Source of the DNA: Candidatus Poribacteria bacterium
GTDB lineage: Bacteria > Poribacteria > WGA-4E > WGA-3G
Direction: 5' to 3'
Assembly: GCA_022827225.1 (NCBI GenBank)
Contig: JAJDTJ010000149.1
Location: 1-64,000, forward strand
DNA length: 64,000 bases
Both the position numbers and the translations under genes were made by a program. This document shows positions 61,854 to 64,000 of this stretch, piece by piece. Every line of letters starts with the position of its first letter. Position 1 is the stretch's first letter. The notes under the pieces were generated by a model. It saw only the letters and a list, made by a program, of their open reading frames with translations. It was not told the DNA's origin and searched no databases.

Positions 61854-62669
61854 CTATCCGCCTTGTATGACGATCCGAGAAAACCCACGGTTTAAAAGAA
61901 AACGTCCCAACCCAATAAAAACGAGGGTCCACATCATCTGTTTGCTTATAGCCGTCCAGACCCCAACTCCGGTAATCTTGCCGAGATAGATACTAAACGG
62001 AACATCAATCAATCCCGCGAATGGTAGCCACTCGGCGATATGTGCTAACCATTCGGGCCACAGCGCGATCGGAACCAACATACCAGAAAATAGCATAATT
62101 ACGGAGCCGGACATACCAGAAACGCCGCTTGTATCGAGTGTCCAGAACGCGCTGCTAAAAATTGTTATCGTGATCGCAGTGCTCATGAAAATGGCAAGCG
62201 TCATTGAAAGCGCGAACGCCATTAAGACAGTAGGGTGCTGTGGAAATGTAACATCAAAAAAGAGAATGCTGATAAGAAAGGTCGGTAACCCACGCATGAA
62301 CAGGAAGTAGCAGGCTCTACCATATTCATCGGCGAACCAGTAGGTGTGGAAATCGACAGGCTTGGTTAATTGGAGTGCGACACTACCGTCCTTAATTGCT
62401 TGCGTCACTTCGGAACGCGCCCCCCAGAACGGCATCAGCATGAAAGAGACCTGACAAAGAACGAAGTAGGTAATAATTTCGTTCAGATTCAGCGGTTGCG
62501 GTTCGGTGCTTGCTGCATAAAAAGCGGTATAGACAAAAATATGCACCAGCAGAAAAAAGAAATTGGTCGCCAAACCAGCGAGGTTGGCAACCCGATATTG
62601 CATCCGCTTCTGGAACGATTTCCTTACAAATGCCAGATAGACATGGAAAGTCAGGTAGAGGGGCCTCAT
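61854..62669 (-). CDS. ABC-2 family permease (DUF990-type), first subunit
   Basis: The 271-residue protein has six hydrophobic segments. KRMQYRVANLAGLATNFF and LTKPVDFHTYWFADEYGR are the characteristic parts. Its start lies two bases from the end of the Gfo/Idh/MocA gene, so they are co-transcribed. With the following permease and ATPase it forms an ABC-2 exporter. Cargo is unknown. Confidence 0.87.
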   Translation of the reverse strand: MRPLYLTFHVYLAFVRKSFQKRMQYRVANLAGLATNFFFLLVHIFVYTAFYAASTEPQPLNLNEIITYFVLCQVSFMLMPFWGARSEVTQAIKDGSVALQLTKPVDFHTYWFADEYGRACYFLFMRGLPTFLISILFFDVTFPQHPTVLMAFALSMTLAIFMSTAITITIFSSAFWTLDTSGVSGMSGSVIMLFSGMLVPIALWPEWLAHIAEWLPFAGLIDVPFSIYLGKITGVGVWTAISKQMMWTLVFIGLGRFLLNRGFSRIVIQGG

Positions 62670-62671
62670 GT

Positions 62672-63712
62672 TTATACTGTGCTGAGATCGGCAATACGGA
62701 CGGACTGTCCGTTCTCTGCGGATGCGTAAATACCATCAAGCATCTGCATCAACATGATCCCCTGTTCCGCTGAAGATATAGGCTCTTTTCCGTCTACGAT
62801 GCACCCTACGAAGTGTTTAACCTCTTCGTCGAACCCGTTTATCCGGGGTGCGTTGAGCGGTTTATCGACCTCTTTGCCGTCTTCTTCGGTGTAAAGTGTG
62901 AACGGATTGAGCGTCGCGCCTGCTTTGGTTCCCGCCACTTTGATGTAGTTATCACCGGGCAGGTTCAGTGCCCATGTTGTTTCAAGGATAATCGTCGCGC
63001 CGTTTTCAAAATGGATCTGCGCGAAAGTTCCATCATCGACATCGTATTTGACATCATCTGGCACGAGATGCCCAAAGTGAGAATAGACTGCCCCCATAAC
63101 TTCAACCGGTCTCGGGGAATTCATTAGCCACCAGATACAATCCAACGCATGTACACCGATGTCAATGAGTGCCCCACCCCCGGAACGTTCCTTATCGACG
63201 AACCAACCTTCTTTACCGATAGGAATACCGCGCCGGCGGACGTAAGCGGCTTTGCCGAAATAGATGTCGCCGAGTTCACCAGCCGTGACGAGTTGTTTCA
63301 GGCGTTGGGCATTTCCACCGAACCGCTGCACGAGTGCGTACATGAGTGTTTTACCGTTTTCGGCGGCTGTATCCGCCATCGCCTTCGCCTCCTGTGCGCT
63401 CCGAGCGGGCGGCTTCTCACAAAGGACGTGTTTACCGGCGTTCAACGCATCAATTGAGATCGGCGCGTGGAGGAAGTTCGGCAGACAGACACTCACCGCA
63501 TCGATATCTCTATTCTTTAACATCTCTAAGTGATTGGTGTAAATATTCTGTATTTTATATTCCGCTGCCACTTTTGCAGCGTGGGTTTCGTCTAAATCAC
63601 AGACAGCGATGATCTCTGAACGCGGGTCGGCGATATAGCCTTTGAGATGTTGCATCCCGGGCCAACCGAGTCCGACGACTGCCGCCCGGACTTTCGTTTT
63701 TTGATTTGACAT
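62672..63712 (-). CDS. Gfo/Idh/MocA family oxidoreductase
   Basis: AAAGGAAAA precedes ATG 63712. The 346-residue protein has the Rossmann motif VVGLGWPGMQHL, a VSVCLPNFLHAPI segment, the family catalytic pair EKPPARS and the GGGALIDIGVHALDCIWWL helix. Members oxidise or reduce sugars and inositols with NAD(P). It lies at the head of the ABC-2 exporter genes with a two-base gap, an unusual pairing; it may act on a sugar linked to the cargo or simply share the promoter. Confidence 0.93.
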   Translation of the reverse strand: MSNQKTKVRAAVVGLGWPGMQHLKGYIADPRSEIIAVCDLDETHAAKVAAEYKIQNIYTNHLEMLKNRDIDAVSVCLPNFLHAPISIDALNAGKHVLCEKPPARSAQEAKAMADTAAENGKTLMYALVQRFGGNAQRLKQLVTAGELGDIYFGKAAYVRRRGIPIGKEGWFVDKERSGGGALIDIGVHALDCIWWLMNSPRPVEVMGAVYSHFGHLVPDDVKYDVDDGTFAQIHFENGATIILETTWALNLPGDNYIKVAGTKAGATLNPFTLYTEEDGKEVDKPLNAPRINGFDEEVKHFVGCIVDGKEPISSAEQGIMLMQMLDGIYASAENGQSVRIADLSTV

Positions 63713-63776
63713 AATAGATTTTCCTTTATTTATTTGGTATTAGGTGTTGGCTGTCAGTAGGGGTTTTTATTTAATT

Positions 63777-64000
63777 TTATTCGTGGCGTAATGCTTCTGT
63801 AGGGGTGAGACCGGCAGCTTTGTTTGCGGGGTAGAGTCCGAAGAATATTCCGATGAACGCGGAAACGCCGAAGGCTATTAATGCCGCTTGGATAGAGACG
63901 ATAGCGGGCCAGCTCGCCTGCATGAGTTTTGAAATCACCAGACCGGAAATAGAGGCGAGGCTGCTGCCGATAAAGATGCCGATGAGACCCCCGCAAATAC
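63777..64000 (-). CDS. C-terminal end of an FtsX/MacB-type permease (cut by window edge)
   Basis: The last 74 codons of a minus-strand gene run from the right edge to a TAA at 63777-63779. They contain two hydrophobic helices and end in FGLYPANKAAGLTPTEALRHE, the classic C-terminus of MacB/FtsX permeases (YPAxKAAxLxPxEALRxE). The rest, and any partner ATPase, lies outside the window. The gap to the Gfo/Idh/MocA gene is 64 bases. Confidence 0.88.
   Translation of the reverse strand, partial: ICGGLIGIFIGSSLASISGLVISKLMQASWPAIVSIQAALIAFGVSAFIGIFFGLYPANKAAGLTPTEALRHE

Overview
The window looks like a stretch of chromosome from an uncultured marine or sponge-associated heterotroph. The mix of a GH172 (DUF2961) protein, a mandelate-racemase-type dehydratase, paired xylose-isomerase-like TIM barrels, a phytanoyl-CoA dioxygenase, DUF6784/6785 membrane proteins and secreted C-type-lectin-like proteins resembles Candidatus Poribacteria. 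This placement is an inference from gene content; no rRNA or other marker gene was seen. I found no rRNA, tRNA or CRISPR array.

Left part (1-23.6 kb). A 5'-truncated TnpB with its 3' stem-loops is followed by a conserved unknown protein, a secreted TPR/double-thioredoxin protein, a MalK/UgpC-type ATPase and an Ldh-family dehydrogenase. Next is an ECF sigma factor with three envelope coiled-coil proteins. An AAA ATPase-nuclease gene lies between an intact sugar-epimerase-like gene and a decayed copy of that gene's 3' end. A minus-strand block holds a possible VTC/CYTH-like protein, a ROK sugar kinase, two half-size CHAD proteins separated by a palindromic element, and aroC. A site-2-protease-like protein, a DUF6785 membrane protein, pyrD and pyrB follow. 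PyrB carries a C-terminal four-cysteine module with the spacing of the PyrI zinc site.

Centre (23.6-43 kb). Six tandem minus-strand paralogues encode secreted proteins with carboxypeptidase-regulatory-like beta domains and a C-terminal C-type-lectin-like domain with one invariant, apparently unpaired cysteine. A sigma70-like promoter precedes the first of them. Divergently, a carbohydrate-catabolism run encodes a DgoD-like dehydratase, two isomerase/epimerase TIM barrels, a GH172 enzyme and a 1360-residue protein with a very acidic leader and a helical-barrel region. DUF350, PhyH and zinc-ADH genes follow.

Right part (43-64 kb). An XRE regulator stands divergent to a 2441-residue FtsX-type permease that also has LysM-like, calcium-repeat and degenerate M28-like regions. 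Downstream on the same strand are a small membrane protein, an OPT/DUF6785-like transporter, a duplicated-domain protein, a PqqD-like protein and a LolD/MacB-type ATPase, which together look like one transport locus. It is punctuated by repeats built from TTATAAGTT units; one contains a four-helix-bundle (S23/IVP) gene broken by a single stop codon. After that come a SelA-like PLP enzyme coupled to a metallo-beta-lactamase-fold hydrolase, a YgiT-like protein without cysteines, a LamG protein, an ABC-2/DUF990 exporter with a Gfo/Idh/MocA gene, and the end of a second FtsX permease at the window edge.
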